NCBI RefSeq assembly: GCF_014642875.1
Contig: NZ_BMJC01000001.1
Coordinates: 1,655,335-1,719,334 of the forward strand
Direction of reading: 5' to 3'
Origin: Puia dinghuensis
GTDB lineage: Bacteria > Bacteroidota > Bacteroidia > Chitinophagales > Chitinophagaceae
Length of the DNA stretch: 64,000 nucleotides
This document shows, one piece after another, positions 62,669-64,000 of this stretch; position 1 is the stretch's first letter; each line of letters opens with the position of its first letter. The position numbers and the translations under genes are program-made. The notes under the pieces were generated by a model. The model worked only from the letters and a program-made list of their open reading frames with translations. It was not told the DNA's origin and did not search any database.

Positions 62669-64000
62669 TCAATAAATTGGTTTCTGACCAAAATATCTGT
62701 TCCTCAGCGCCCTATCCTCCCCATAAATATCATCATAAAACACGATCTTCCCCTTCTTTCCCTCCGCTGTAAAATACCGCAAATAGATCGGAACCCGGGA
62801 AAAACCCCACACCGTATGCTTCTCCTGCCGGGAGATCCAATTCTTCAACGTATCGGGATGATACCGCATCGTATCGTTACGGATAAGGAAAGCCGACAAC
62901 TTCCGCCATTCCTTCACCCGGACACAACCATGACTCAACGCCCTGAACGTCTTATCGAACATCCAACGGACATTAGTATCATGCAGATACACATCATACT
63001 TGTTCTTAAAGTTAAACTTCATCACCCCCAATGAATTATCGTCGCCCTGGCGCTGCTTCAGTTGATAGGGGAAATTATTCTTATTCAATCGCTTCCAATT
63101 GATCGTCAGCGGGTCCCGCACACTGTCGTTATCATCCACCACCATCAGGTTCTGCTTGCGCAGGTAGTCGACATTGCGCTTGATGGCCGGCAGCATTTCC
63201 TTAAAAATGATACTGTTCGGCACCGTCCATTGGGGATACGTGACGAAATTCGAGATCTCGCTGGTCAGCAGCGGGGTCCGGGTCTTGGGCGCACCGACGA
63301 TCACCTTCGATTCCAGGGCGACGGTATCATCGCTCCTCACCTGCAAGCTAAAGGCAGGAAGGTCCACCCATACATACGTCTTTGGCAGGGTGTCAGGTAA
63401 AAGCTTATATCTGTCCAGGTTGATGGCTATGCGTTTGAATTTCTCCCAATCGGAATTGTCCATCATCGACACCGTCTCCTGCGATGCCTTCCCCGTCACT
63501 TTAAGTTTATTGTTCTCCTGGTATTTACGCAGGGCCCCCGTGAGCATCGCCGTGTCGGCAATAGTCACCGCGCTGTCAATATAGCCCACCTCCTGCAGCC
63601 GCCGCATCAGCGCCGTATAGAACACCGCCGAATCCTTATAGGGATAGTCCAGCCAGGTCAGCTTCCGGAAATGCGCCCCCGCAAGAAAATCGCCAAGATA
63701 CGCCTTCAGCGAGTCATACCCCGGATGCCGCGGCTCCAGGCTGTCCAGCGCCCCCCTGACCCCAAACTGCCGCGCCGTAGCCAGCGTCCTGGTAAAAATG
63801 CTGTCCGGCAATACCGAATCCCTCCGCAATGTGACACTGTCATAGTCCAGCCGCCCCTGCTTGAGATGCTTCACCAACGTAAAAAAAGCATCGGTCAGCA
63901 GCACATCGGCCCTGTTCCACATAGCGGCATTCTTCCGCGCCAGGGTATCCTCAACCACAACACGTTTGAAAAAAGCAAGTAAGGGAAAATGATAGTCAGT
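62669..64000 (-). CDS. L,D-transpeptidase of the YcbB/LdtD type (N-terminus beyond window)
   Basis: At least 443 residues; the frame stays open to the window edge, so the start and any signal peptide are missing. A peptidoglycan-binding-like helix (GALRKYQENNKLKVTGKASQ) precedes the YkuD domain (about 62700-63400) with ALSHGCVRVKEW (catalytic Cys, His) and YLHDTN. The scaffold region SDWEKFKRIAINLDRYKLLP is typical of the large YcbB form. It makes 3-3 cross-links in peptidoglycan. Confidence 0.92.
   Translation of the reverse strand, partial: TDYHFPLLAFFKRVVVEDTLARKNAAMWNRADVLLTDAFFTLVKHLKQGRLDYDSVTLRRDSVLPDSIFTRTLATARQFGVRGALDSLEPRHPGYDSLKAYLGDFLAGAHFRKLTWLDYPYKDSAVFYTALMRRLQEVGYIDSAVTIADTAMLTGALRKYQENNKLKVTGKASQETVSMMDNSDWEKFKRIAINLDRYKLLPDTLPKTYVWVDLPAFSLQVRSDDTVALESKVIVGAPKTRTPLLTSEISNFVTYPQWTVPNSIIFKEMLPAIKRNVDYLRKQNLMVVDDNDSVRDPLTINWKRLNKNNFPYQLKQRQGDDNSLGVMKFNFKNKYDVYLHDTNVRWMFDKTFRALSHGCVRVKEWRKLSAFLIRNDTMRYHPDTLKNWISRQEKHTVWGFSRVPIYLRYFTAEGKKGKIVFYDDIYGEDRALRNRYFGQKPIY

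Overview
The window looks like a chromosome segment of a Bacteroidota bacterium, most likely family Chitinophagaceae. The reasons are a PorW/SprE-type type IX secretion protein and a stand-alone type IX sorting-like domain, a TonB receptor with a carboxypeptidase-like N-terminal domain, a bactofilin, DUF2911 and NIPSNAP proteins, TAnnTTTG-type -7 promoter boxes and almost no Shine-Dalgarno sites. Coding DNA is GC-rich; one AAA+ ATPase gene (39077-40282) is clearly AT-richer than its neighbours. No tRNA, rRNA, CRISPR array or complete insertion sequence was recognised.

Layout. 1-5.1 kb (minus strand): infA-rpmJ-rpsM-rpsK-rpsD-rpoA-rplQ, then carA and the start of aroQ. Several intercistronic gaps in this ribosomal operon hold hairpins, including a terminator-like one between rpoA and rplQ. 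5.2-13.9 kb: a small unknown gene, a badly decayed YtcJ-type amidohydrolase pseudogene, hmgA, two unknown lipoprotein genes, a phosphoesterase, a hybrid histidine kinase and a membrane protein. 14.0-16.3 kb: an HPt protein, a LytTR response regulator and two tandem non-coding transcription units described below. 16.3-25.6 kb: membrane protein, a gene relic, TPR lipoprotein, rpe, TonB receptor, GC-rich repeats, two small genes, pdxJ and a DUF2911 protein.

25.6-45.5 kb: a complete set of histidine and tryptophan biosynthesis genes on the minus strand. trpEGDCFBA runs without a break (ATGA overlap) into hisHAFIE, behind a trp leader peptide with three tandem Trp codons and an attenuator. hisGDC lies behind its own leader with five tandem His codons and an attenuator. 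hisB stands alone between them, separated by a sugar dehydrogenase/cytochrome pair, the AAA+ ATPase, a small hydrolase and a membrane acyltransferase. 45.5-64 kb: an ECF-like sigma/anti-sigma pair, a sugar-acid dehydratase with a GntP permease, NIPSNAP and GNAT proteins, a SprT-like protein, AtpZ/AtpI-like membrane proteins, bactofilin, PorW/SprE, a class A penicillin-binding protein, Dps, RlpA and an L,D-transpeptidase cut by the window edge.

The most interesting candidate is at 11.1-16.3 kb. Hybrid kinase (His, Asp), HPt protein (His) and LytTR regulator (Asp) make a complete four-step phosphorelay. Directly downstream lie two tandem cassettes with the same layout: three direct repeats 20 and 21 bp apart, a -7-like box, a shared RNA 5' end, an A/C-rich non-coding body and a matching terminator hairpin. 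Both RNAs contain 11-12 nt stretches perfectly complementary to the T/G-rich leader just before the LytTR start codon, which suggests a self-regulating RNA output.
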